A stretch of DNA of 64,000 nt from Lobosporangium transversale (taxonomy: Eukaryota; Mortierellomycota; Mortierellomycetes; Mortierellales; Mortierellaceae): positions 1,426,001-1,490,000 of the forward strand of contig NW_019028979.1 in NCBI RefSeq assembly GCF_002105155.1, written 5' to 3'. Shown one piece after another: positions 23,121 through 34,430 of this stretch (position 1 is its first letter; every line of letters begins with the position of its first letter). Under the pieces are notes generated by a model that saw only the letters and a program-made list of their open reading frames with translations, had not been told where the DNA came from and searched no databases. A program made the position numbers and the translations under genes.

Positions 23121-24859
23121 TTGTATTATATTTAATGAAGTTGAAAGAGAGAGAACAATTTGATTCGCGTGTAGCCAAACAATAAAAATCAAAATCAGAA
23201 AGGGGGATAGAAGATTCCCAAGCCACAAAGATTAAAGTTGGAACTGCTTTGCTTGCCATTTCTGCCATGCTTTCTTCATGTCTCAATACATGGATAATGT
23301 GCGATAGACAGAAGTAGTCGCCTCCTATGCTATGCTATCGTGCACCAGGCCATAGCCTCTGGGCCCCGAAAATAATTACAAGTAATATTAATATCCCGTC
23401 TCCAAAGGCTATTTCGTTTGCAATCCAGCGAGGCGCCTTATATTATGTATACACATTAGTTTATCGAACCAGGACCAAGGCTGGCACTCTTGAATAAAAC
23501 CTTAAAATGTACACGTACTGTAAATCATTGTATATAAAAAAAGACGCAAAATGTGCAGGGTCACTCCTTTTGTTTAATAAGCCATGCAGGGTGCACGACC
23601 CTTCTACGTTCAAAAGTATAGGAAACTTGTCAAAAAGTAAATCTAGATAAACACTTATTGCGTCGGATCAGTGGCAGCCATTTCATTCCAATGAAGGAAT
23701 TTTAATTTCTGGAGCTTTTGCTGATTTGTTCTTTTTCTTCCGATGAAGAAGCAGCAGGGCCACCAAAGGTTCCCTTCAACTGCACCTATTGTGGTGACGA
23801 TAGAAAGTGAGATAGACCAAAATGATTTAAAATTCCTCATGTTTTTTTCCTGAAAGAAACAGAGAACAAGAAGAAAGTGCGAAACATGGACCCGCGCCCT
23901 GGTTTAATAATGTCTAACGAATGAGAATCGAGTTCAAATATAATCTTCCAATCAAGGGAAAAAAAAAAAAAATTGGTAATATTTTTTTAATTCAAGAAAA
24001 AGTGACATGTTCTATGATGGATACGTGCGTCCAAATGAACCTATTTCGATCACGTCCAGGCGCGGCACCAAGGAAAGGGAATATGTCATAATTGCTTTGT
24101 TTATTTGTTTATTGTTTATTGAATTATCTGTTCCTTCGCTTTATTTATTTAAAACATCCTTCTTTGTCTTTTTTCCTGTTCCTCTTTGTTCTTTGTTCTT
24201 TCTTCCTTTGTGTGCTCTTCATATGTTCATTCCTATTTCCGTTTGAACAACTTTGATCATCTTACGACCACCTACTAAGCCTATTCAGCTTAGGCATTGC
24301 AGTATTTTTATAATCTTTCATTATTTTATTTTAACGACTACATCTTTTGCATACGAGCATATAAAACATAATAATAATGAAGTTCAAGAGACAAAAGGAT
24401 ACTCAGGGCACGAAAGAACCAGAAGCAAGCAACAATTTGCTTACAGTCAATAGAGGTAAAGGTTCTCTCTCAGCATTGGTAACCACTTATGTTAATCATC
24501 TTTTTAGTGGAAATGCCTCTTCTTATCCCATTAAAACACAAACAGCAGCAGCAAGCAGCCTTAAAAGTAGACAAAGGGCCGCAGAAAGTTGGCGCCTGTT
24601 CCAGTTTCGTCCTTCATTCTACCATCTTTCACCCTTTGTACTCTGCAATACAACCGTCATCCTACATTTTGCTATTTGTATCTTGCTCCCATACCGTATT
24701 GGATAGCACCAGATTTTCCTACCCGTGCTTATTTCATTTTGGCATCCACGTATTTGCCCCACCCTTTTGTCCTTTCATGCCAGGCTTACATGCACAGCTT
24801 CCTTTGTCAATTAGTTGGACCCTACGATACACTTACTATTGCTCTCTCCCTTCCTTTCT

Positions 24860-24893
<34 letters not shown>

Positions 24894-24933
24894 CTTCTTC
24901 CGACTCAGATATATACCTTAGTTTAATTTAACC
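23121..24933. other. Divergent promoter region, RPL4 and MscS channel
   Basis: This 1.8-kb interval lies between two divergent genes and has no supported ORF. A T29 tract at 24865-24893 lies about 100 bp upstream of the channel start codon. A pyrimidine-rich stretch precedes it, as is common upstream of fungal start sites. Confidence 0.6.
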
Positions 24934-25074
24934 ATGGGAAAGAATTCTCGAGCTAACTCAGCAAAACCCCTTCACTTTAGACATCCCTCTGACCATGACG
25001 CTGACACCGAGTACGCCTTGCGATCCTTCTGGAGGCCCTCCTATGTCCTTTCCTCCAGCAGAGGAGCTCATTGA
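24934..25074 (+). CDS. Upstream overlapping ORF of the MscS gene
   Basis: An ATG in a strong context (ACCATGG) opens a 46-codon frame that ends inside the channel gene, out of frame with it. It is either a translational control uORF or the remains of an N-terminus displaced by a frameshift. The peptide contains HDADTEYALRSF, which looks protein-like. Confidence 0.4.
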   Translation: MGKNSRANSAKPLHFRHPSDHDADTEYALRSFWRPSYVLSSSRGAH

Positions 25075-27821
25075 TCAGGAACAACTCCACCCATATTCAA
25101 CCCCTGCATCTGCTCCCTCTGCTCCCTCTGCTCCCTCTGCTCCATATACATTCCCTCCTCAAAATAGCAGCAGTAACAACAAAACCATCAATAATAATCT
25201 TCACTTAGACAACAGCAATAACACAGCATTAAAGCGTCCTTCAAACAAAAATCCATTCCCTTCTTCGACCATGATCGAAATCGATCGTATCCTTAAACAG
25301 GATGCAGCCATCGAAGGAGATTTTAGACCACCAAGGCAGGCAATGAACAGCGATGAATCCGATTTTGATTGGGATGAAGATATCAACATTGATAACGATG
25401 GTCAGGTTCACAAGCGGAAAAGGCAAAAAGCACGATCCACCTGGCGCAAACTTTCCCCCTTCCTTAGAATGGTCATCTCGATGGTTATTGTGGCCCCCAT
25501 CGTTGCCATTCCCGCGATCCTCACTAGTATCTACTTGACTGTTGTCCCTAAACCAGATTATCCCCCTGCAGGATCCTCTGAGGCCGTTATGCAACAATAC
25601 AATGTCGACATTGGAATTTATGAAAAGGAAAAAGTCCGTAGAGATTCCATCGTTTTAGTCTTCACTTGGCTTGCCTTCATGTGGTGTATCGTCTGTATTA
25701 CTAATTGGGGGGTCGATTTTATCCCTGTGGTCGTTGTCCGTATCACTTCTCTTGTCACCTACAGCCGACTCGAGGCTGTCAAATCAAACCTCTTGATCTT
25801 TGTGGCGACAAAGAAGTATGTCAAATGGTTCATTGCAGCCTGTTGGGGCACGGGCTCATATGTATTCCTATCCAAAGTAGTTTACCCGCTCTTCGGAGAG
25901 CAATCCTGGCAGCCAATTTTAATCAAGATCCTTGCAGCTGTGATCGCAGGTTGTGCACTGGTTCTGATTGAGAAGATCCTACTTCAGATCATCTCCAAGA
26001 ACTTTCATCAGACTGCCTATGCTGACCGTATTAAGGAGAACAAATACGCTCTTCAGGTCTTGGATCGCCTAGGAAACTCAAAGAAGCTCAACAAAAAGCC
26101 CAGACCGGCTCACAGCAGGAACAATACTGCAGATGGAACCGATTATATGACACCCTTTGGTCCCGGAAGTCACTCTCGTCAGCAATCGAGATCACATAGT
26201 TTGGACCCTGGCGAGGCCATGTTGTTAACAGAATCAGGATCGGCAAATAGCACTCCTATCGGCACACCAACTGAATATCCTATTAACAATACCAACGACA
26301 ACAGTCGTAATTCAACTATATTGGCAACATCCCGTCGTTTGCAGCGCGAAAGCAAAGGCGCTAATAAGCATAATGATATCTTTAGAGGCATCAACCGCAG
26401 GCTACATGGAATTGCCTTGGCTGACAGCACCCCATCTAAGGACATCAGCTCAACCGATAATGCTAAACGATTAGCCAGGACACTATTCTACAATTTGCAA
26501 GGCAATGCGGAAGAATTGGTAGTTGAAGATTTCTTCCTTTACTTTGATACAGAGGAGGAGGCGAAAGAAGCCTTCGCAATTTTTGACAAGGACGGCAATG
26601 GTGATATTTCCAAGCGGGAGATCAAAGAAAAAATCTTTTACATATACAAGGAACGCAAAGATTTACATACAGCTCTCCGTGACCTCTCTCAAGCGGTCGG
26701 CAAATTAGACATCATCTTCTTGACTATCGTAACCGTAGTCTGGTTGTTGATCATCTTATCGATCTTTGGCACCAGTGTGGTCCAGAATATGCTCTCGATC
26801 GGCTCCTTCTTAGTGGCTCTCAGCTTTGTCTTTGGTAATTCTCTCAAGACCTTGTTTGAAAATATAGTCTTTTTGTTCATCACGGTAAGTTCTTTTGACT
26901 TTTTATTCAATTGATCATTAATAGAAAAGCAAAGGATGAAGTGAGATGCTAACCGGCACTATTTTATCTTGATTGTATCCTATTGATATTAGCACCCATA
27001 TGACTCTGGTGATTTATGCAATATTGATGGCAATGAAATGTATGTTCGCGAAGTGGGTCTCAACAGTACTATGTTTGTGACTTGGGATGGAAAGCGTATG
27101 TATTATCCCAACAACATTCTCAGTCAGAAACCCATTCATAACGTCCGGCGTTCTCCCAACATGTCTGAGAAAATTGGTAAGAAAGATAATAACAGTAGCA
27201 ATAATTAACAAGTACTTCTTTTTACAACCTTGAAATCGTTATAACTGTCCCGGTTTATTAACTTACTTGCTTCAATATATTTAGTCCTCAACATCGATTG
27301 TTATACACCTCAATCCAAGATCTTGGAGCTTCGAGCTAGGATGCGTGCCTTTTTGGCAAACGAGAGCAAAGAATTCCTGCCTGATATGGAGATTCAGATT
27401 CAAGAAATGGATTCCAAGCTGAAAATCAGTATGGTGATCGAGCACAAGGGTAACTGGCAAGACTCTGGTCGCCGATGGGCACGCAGAACAAAGGTAACAA
27501 TAACGGTAACAAAAAAATCAAAACCAAAAAGCTCGTTATCGGTCCAGGAACTAATTTTCTTTTATTATTATTACATTGTAATCCTTGTGTTTCGCTTTCT
27601 AGTTCAACTTTGCATTGAAGGAGGCTGTAGAGGATATCGGCATCAAGTATTATGCTCTTCCACAGCGTATCGAGGTCATGAATCGTGATCTGATCGACTT
27701 GGACCATGACCATGGCGATCAGACAACCCTGGCCTCCGACTCTTCCACGCGCAATCGATCTCCGGAAGACTTGTCGCGATTGTATCGTAGGAAGATAAAT
27801 AGTCGTCCAATTGGTGATTAA
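24995..27821 (+). CDS. EF-hand mechanosensitive ion channel, MscS family
   Basis: Four exons (24995-26884, 26993-27176, 27285-27493, 27603-27821) encode 833 aa. The N-terminus is Pro/Ser-rich with three APS repeats. Predicted membrane segments lie near residues 160-185, 218-245, 277-300, 307-333, 571-593 and 603-630. A canonical EF-hand (DKDGNGDISKRE) at about 530 sits before the pore, as in fission yeast Msy1/Msy2. The pore helix and beta domain follow: SFVFGNSLKTLFENIVFLF, HPYDSGD and YYPNNIL. The family releases ions under membrane stretch and acts in hypo-osmotic calcium control at ER or cortical membranes. The start at 24995 is the first ATG in frame; a stronger-context ATG at 24934 is out of frame. 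Confidence 0.9.
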
Positions 27822-28006
27822 ACCAATTAGCATTACCTTCCCCATGTTTATCATTGTCTCATGATCAACATTAGTGTACATATCATAAATATAGATAGAA
27901 AAAAAAAAAATAAAAAAAAGAAATGAAAATGAAAACAATTACTAATATTAATAAGTGAAAATGTAGAGTTTCTAGTCCTTAAATCTAAAGAAAAAAATAT
28001 TTATTA

Positions 28007-28522
28007 TTATGCTTTTCTCCTCTTAGTTCCTGAGCTTCTCAATCCACTTAAAGCTGCTGTGATATCTGAAGATGAAATGGTGGGTTGTGTTGGAGCAGAA
28101 GGAGCGGTTGTAGACATCATGCTTGCGAGTCTAGCCTCCAACTCTTGGCATTTTTGTTGTAGTTCTTGATAGTCCTTTGTGTCCGTCACAGACCCTCCTC
28201 CTATTGATGATGAGGTTCGTGAATTTACAAATATATTACGAACGCTTTCCAAAAGTTGATATTCTTGAGACTGACCCAAAAGATCATTTCGACTATTCCA
28301 ACTCATGTTGTTTGTCTTTGACGACGCAATTATAATCTGGGGATCGTCCGCAATTGAGCTGTTGGCACTGACTTCAGGTCCTCCTTCACCAATACGGGGC
28401 TGTGGGATACGCTTGAATGCCGTGACAGGTGAAATCTTTGGTTTCTCTGTCAAAGTTGTATTGGAGTACAGATCTGCAGGTTGGAGAAGCGTGTGGATCG
28501 ATGAAATGGCACCTGAGGTGTG

Positions 28523-28556
<34 letters not shown>

Positions 28557-29881
28557 ATGAGAATCGCAATATAATAAAAAGCCTTTTTTTTTTTTTTTTT
28601 TTTCTTTTCTTTCGTTGCAATACCTTTGTGTTGTTTGATATCTCGGACCATCTGTCGACTAGCAACGTCCCAAACCATCAAATGGCCCTTTGAGTCTCCA
28701 CTGACCAACGCGGATCCATCAAAGTTCAAGGCTAGTCTAAGAATTGGGTGATGATGTCCTCTAAAGATCAAATCTGCGCTCTTGCTACCATTCCTCTTGG
28801 ATCCCCCCAATCCAATCTGTTCTAAGCCCGAATCACCGTCCACAGATTCAATTGTTGTGTACCCCTGTTGGGTATGTTTCGCTCTATATAACATCGCCTG
28901 ATAAATCAAGTAATCCGCCTCGTTAGCTGTTGATGATGTAGATGCTGGTGTGCCTGATGCAGCCAAGAAATATCTCTCTGCAGGGTCAAACGCAATCGCC
29001 AGAATCTTTGTTGGGAACAAAAATGTTGTCAACAGTGCTCCTGTCGACAAATCCCAGAGTTTACAAGTATGGTCCAATGAAGATGTCACAACACGAGCAC
29101 CATGAAACCGACCCACACCACATTGGATATCAGTGATAGGAAGTGTGTGGTCCGTCCATGAATAATATGGGGCTGGTGATTCTGTTTGTGAGTCGTCCAG
29201 AATAGTATTCATCATCCACACATGAACCACTGCATCTTCACTTCCTGAAAACAAGACCGTGTCATCAGCTGAAAACCGTAGAACAGTGATTTTCCTGTAA
29301 TGGGCGTCAAAAGTGCGATGAAGAATTCCTGTTGCAATCTTGCAAAATCAAAAATATGTGGAATTAGCTTGGCTTAGGCGCGCAATCTTCTTATAACTAA
29401 ATCGTAAGGTCATATTATTTTTCTGCCTTTTACCTCCCAGATATGGATACGACCACTTTCTGTTCCTCCAGCACAATAAGTACCACGATTAGACGCTGCT
29501 AGACAAACTAATTTATCCGGCAAAGGAAATTTCATATAAACTTGATCCTAGCATTTAACAATATGTTTTACAAGTTAATCTCCTGCCTTTTTCCAGATCT
29601 AGTCAATTTATAAATCCTGGGGCAAAGTGGATGGTATCTTCGTATAATAATCCTTCGAGCTTCACCTTCTGAAAATTATAGACATGCATTATTCCTTTGT
29701 CAGCTTGAGCACTAAGAAAGACTGAGCCAAGATTGCGAGGGTTGTTGACAAGAGCAAGGGACTGTAGTGGTGTAATGTTCTGTTTGAATGAACCCAGAAC
29801 TGACCCTGTATGTAGGTTCCAGAGATAGACTGTTCCATCAGCGGCATCGGATGAGGATGTTAATGCAAGCTCAACAAACAT
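28007..29881 (-). CDS. IPI3: Pre-rRNA processing WD40 protein IPI3 / WDR18
   Basis: Four exons (29881-29666, 29547-29434, 29338-28624, 28512-28007) encode 516 aa. WD repeats include DGTVYLWNLHTG, GTESGRIHIWE, SGSEDAVVHVW, TSSLDHTCKLWDLSTGALL and SGDSKGHLMVWD. The C-terminus has a short coiled-coil stretch (DYQELQQKCQELEARLASM) and a basic tail, as in IPI3/WDR18. With RIX1 and IPI1 this protein removes ITS2 and remodels pre-60S particles. The gene is convergent with the MscS gene, with 185 bp between stops. The third intron, 28513-28623, holds both an A20 and a T32 tract in the sense strand. Confidence 0.85.
28513..28623 (-). other. IPI3 intron with opposed A and T tracts
   Basis: In the sense strand the intron holds a 20-nt A run followed about 30 nt later by a 32-nt T run next to the acceptor. 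The two could pair into a long hairpin in the pre-mRNA. Plus-strand positions are T at 28584-28603 and A at 28523-28554. Confidence 0.85.
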
Positions 29882-29931
29882 GATGCAGTAGAGATGTTGT
29901 TTGATATTATCTGTTCGTTTGCTCAAGTTTC

Positions 29932-29958
29932 AAAAAAAAAAAAAAAAAAAAAAAAAAA
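29932..29958. repeat. A27 homopolymer
   Basis: A run of 27 A lies in the short interval between the IPI3 start codon (29881) and the downstream aminopeptidase stop codon (30061). Confidence 0.9.
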
Positions 29959-30060
29959 TAGTGACTTGCTAAAACAGATCAGACTGAAAACGGCACTGCT
30001 CTATTCATAATGCTTCAATAACATACAGGCTATACATATCATACAAGTAAACTAAGATGT

Positions 30061-33000
30061 CTACAACTTGTTTGCAGTCAACCATTCAGAAAGGCTCTCC
30101 TGTTCTCGCGACACCCATGCAGAGTTGACGTTCAATCCCTCGATGGCTTGGTCCAGTGCACGCTGGAAGTCTTTGGTATCCTTGTCCGCAAAGAACTCAG
30201 TCACCTCCTTTACCAACGCACTGTCTGAAACCTGAGCCAAGGGATACTTAACGCACATACCCAACAGGCCCATCGAAGACTTATAACGCTCCTGCAGCAC
30301 AGGCCAATTGTTCTTGACAAATTCCCAAGTAGGCAAGCGAGCCTTAGGGTTAGTAGCCAGTCCAATCAAAACATAAAGAATGTCTTGAGAGCGGACAGCT
30401 CCTGAAATGGCCAACTGCTGAACCTCGGCGATCAGGTCAAGTTGCTGGACGTGACCGAGCGCCAAAAGAGCAACAACCTGCTGATCCTGCTTGGGAGCAT
30501 CATGGAAGTACTTGAGGACATGACGGAACTCTTGTTCGCCACCGTTGCTTAACACGATCTCAAAGACAGTCTGACGAACCGAAGGGTGGAGAATGGAATC
30601 CTGGCTGGGATCAGAAACAAAGATGGCGAAGCGACGTTTAGCCTCTGCAACAGTAGCCTCGTGGCCAGCACGACCAGCAGTGCGAAGGATCACGTTACGG
30701 AGACGGCTCGTAAGGTAGTCCTCCCCCTCAGGGAACTCCCATCCAAGTTTGTTGACCATGTTGTCAATCAAATTGCGCTGGAAGTGGCGGATGCCCTGGT
30801 AAACGCGCTCATTGTCTGCAAAGATGGCTCCAATCTCACTTACACGTTGTGCAAGGAGCTCCCAGACGACATATGTCTTCTCATTCTTGTAGTATTGAAC
30901 CAAGTCCAAAAAGTTCTTGGTGGCAGTGTGACCAGACTTGGCCAAAGATGAGATGTCAGCAATGAGACCAGCACGATCGCTCAATGATACAAGGTCCGAG
31001 CCCTCTAGGATGGCCTTTCCGATACGGGAAATGGCGCTTGGAGGATAATTAGTGCGGAACACACCATTGTAATCCTTGTTGAACAGATAAGGGCCCTCAG
31101 GGACTTCAAACTTCAGCGTACGAGTCTTGAGAGTCTGATTGGGGTCAGTGATCGAGGCAGGCTTAGGATGGACACCCAAAGGAACCCACCAGATAGTCTC
31201 ATCATCCTCAGCCTTGACATCATTGGTAGATAGATAGCGGTGCTGCTCTACAGTAATAATACCAGCTTCCTCTGTAATATTCAAAACAGGGAGACCAATG
31301 ACGCGAGTCCAGGTATTCATAAACTCTTTGACATCAACTTTGGACTCTTCTGAAAGAGCGTTCCAGAGATCGTCCGTAGTAGCGTTCTTATATTCGTGCT
31401 TCTTGAGATATCGGCGGATTCCAGCCAGAAAGACATCAACTGTCAACCAGTTGCTCAACATGCGAATGACAGAGGCACCTTTGGAGTAGGAGATGGCATC
31501 AAAGATCTGGTGAATCTCATGAGGGTCGTTGACAGGGACCTCAATAGGATGGGAACTGCGAAGTGAGTCCAAAGAAATACCACGTTGAACATCGGAGACA
31601 ATGAAAGTAGGCCAAGTATCCCATTTGGGGAAGAGATGATCAACAGCCAAAGTTCCAACCCAGGTGGCAAATCCTTCATTCAGCCAAAGATGATCCCACC
31701 ACTCCATCGTAACCAAGTTTCCGAACCACTGATGAGCGAGCTCATGAGCAACAGTGGATGCGACTTGCTCTTTGAAACGCAAATCAGAGGTCTTTTCATC
31801 AAAGAGAAGAGCAACAGTACGGTAAGTGACAAGACCCCAATTCTCCATAGCACCCATGTCAAAATCAGGAACAGCAATTTGGTCCAGCTTGGGCAGAGGA
31901 TAAGCAGTTCCAAAGATTTCGGAGAAATACTCGAGGATTCTTGGCGTAATTTCGACAGCGAAACGACCTTGTTCCTTCAATCCCGGGAGGGTGTAGACAC
32001 GGCAAGTAACAGGGTTTTTGAGCTTGGTGGTGGTGGACTCGACATACTCAAAATCACCTACAGCCCAAGCAACGAGCTAAGTAATCACAAGAAGTTATTT
32101 TTAGTAATGTTACTCTAGCATCATACAACAATGCATTCCAGAAATCAATAGTGATGATAATTTACATAAGTAGACATAATGGGGGTCTTCTCAAAGTGGA
32201 CTGTCTTTTCTTCGGGCTCGACTTGTGTGATGGATTCAACGGGCATATTAGAGAGAGCCTCGAGCTCAACGGGGACAACAAGCTTAATCGAGAAGGTAGC
32301 TTTGACAGAGGGCTCATCCCAGCAAGGGAAGGCACGACGGGCTTCAGTAGCCTCGAATTGGGTGACACCCATAACCTTAGAGTTACCCTCTGTATCTTTA
32401 TAAGTTGAGCGATAGAAACCAGCCATCTTATCATTAAGAATCCCATCATAGTAGATACTAAGGAGAGCAGAACCTTTAGGAAGCTCTGATTCGAAAGTGA
32501 ATGTAGTAGTCTCACGATGCTCATCAAAAGTCGTTTCAACAGCTTCATGGCTAACGGATCAAAAAAAAAAAAAAAAAAAAAAAAAAAAACATGTTAAGTA
32601 TAGTTCTAATAGTATGCGCTAAATGTATTAGGCGTGAATTATCACTTTTATTGCTCGGCAAGCCTCATGAAAGCCCAAAAGTCTTACGTTTTATCATCAA
32701 TTTCGACACGGCCCCATTTAATCGTCAGTTCCTTGGTGTTGATCTGGATGGTTTTGGTAGCCTCATGAATGTTAATGCTATGTTATGATAAGGAAGAAAA
32801 ATAAAAAAAAGAACATCAATATTTGTCTTATTCATTAGCACGATCCTCCTGAAATTTCATTCCCAATTGTTGAGGTCCAAGAGAAGGGACACAAAAAACT
32901 GCGCCAATGAATCAATCCTTTCTTCTTTTTAATCCCTTCCACGACTTGTATTTAAAATATTTATCAAGAGCAATTCCAACCGAGCAAAAAAAAAAAAAAA

Positions 33001-33248
33001 AAAAAAACAGGCTCCTATTGTGGTTCCCACGGTGTGTGTGCCTGTGTGTTATTTGTCTGTCCCTATCCCTATCCATATATCCAGTTCCTGTTTCATTTGA
33101 AAATGTAGGTCTATTGCATTTACTTGATCTCGACATATCCTCGGAAAGTGAACTCCTTGAGGTCTGGAGTGACGGTCAGGGTATAATGTGAGGGTGTGAC
33201 GTGAGTGGGCAGGACTACACGGTTGGAATTGCCATGCTTGTTGCACAT
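30061..33248 (-). CDS. M1 zinc aminopeptidase, puromycin-sensitive type (copy 1)
   Basis: Four exons (33248-33124, 32777-32688, 32550-32166, 32076-30061) encode 871 aa. The substrate-binding motif GAMENWG and the zinc motif HELAHQWFGN with its downstream NEGFATW glutamate (HExxH-x18-E) lie near residues 270-335. An ERAP1-type C-terminal helical domain follows. The enzyme removes N-terminal residues from peptides in the cytosol, like yeast Aap1/Ape2. No signal peptide is seen. A second copy lies directly upstream on the same strand with the same first three junctions (exon 2 of 90 nt, exon 3 of 385 nt). Introns 1 and 2 carry T tracts in the sense strand. Confidence 0.93.
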
Positions 33249-34430
33249 GATGTATGAAATGAGTCGACTAGGGATGAGTTAAAATGAATGTGTGTGAGAG
33301 TGAGAGTGAGAGAAAAAGAAAGAAAGAAAGGAGGATAGAGAGCTAATTGTAAGATGTCTTTAGTTTTATACCTTTTTTCTCATGGGAACACGCACTTCTT
33401 CTGGGTTGACAATCCCGCCATTTCTGGTACAATTGTTCATTTGACTTTACACAAACACAAACAAATCATTGATATTATATGTATAATATTGATAATAACT
33501 AAAGAAAAACGAGGGTTACCCGCGCACAACATGCACTTCTCGCCCTCTTGATTTTTTCATCTCGTCTACTTTACTTGCCATGATATCAAATATCGTTTGC
33601 TCAAACAGGTCTAAGCAATTGGGCAAGGTTGTAAAAAATATATTGCACAACTCCCTGTGGCATCAAATCGTACCTTACTTTGCTTGCAAATCAAAAACAG
33701 TTCAATTGCTTACATGTCCTTTTTTGTACCCCTTTTTCTCATTTACGGACAAATCGGTGGCATTACCATGCGCTGTGATCTTGTGTTGTCTTCGCCATTT
33801 TTACTCCAGTTATCTTCGCCTTGAGCCTTTTGATATTTGCTCCGCGGTATATTCCCAGCTTATCAACGTCGAACTGAGTTGATGGATTCTTACCCACGTT
33901 TGACCCTAGGTCCTTTAATCCATTAGAGTTTATGAAGTGCACGTCATATTAATAGACACTGAACTGCACTAAAGCGCCCAATATCATGTATTTCTATTTT
34001 CCTATTCGTATGCATCAAACCCATGTATATATATTATGAGTATTGTTTTTCCTCCCACCCCACACTTTTTTTTTGATGTTGGAAAAGTGAGCTGTGTACA
34101 CAACATTTCTTGTACACTCGCCTCAAGGAGAGTGCTCATCCAATCACAGCATTCATAACCGTGTGAACGCCATTCACCCCTAAAAAGGGAACCATCTTGA
34201 ATTGATATGCAGAAAGAGGATGAGTTTCATGACCAATGCGCACACACAAAATAAAAATTAAACAAACACGCATAAGAAGCCATTATGGTCAGAAATTATA
34301 TACTTTGTCAGAAGCTATTCATGCCAAGCCTGTCTAGCCCTTCATTCTTTGCTGTTTATTTCCTTATTTATTTTCGGCTCGTCATTCTTTCTTGCTTTAC
34401 TATATCGCTGTCTGTTTATTTCCTATTTCA
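33249..34430. other. Intergenic between aminopeptidase copies
   Basis: About 1.2 kb with a GAGTGAGAGT/GAAAG microsatellite at 33298-33330 and otherwise AT-rich sequence. It should contain the promoter of copy 1 and the 3' UTR of copy 2. Open frames here have no recognisable product. Confidence 0.6.

Noticed and set aside
33580-33882. 100-codon plus-strand frame between aminopeptidases
   Set aside because: It has no domain, unusual composition and no promoter or neighbour support. It lies in AT-rich spacer.
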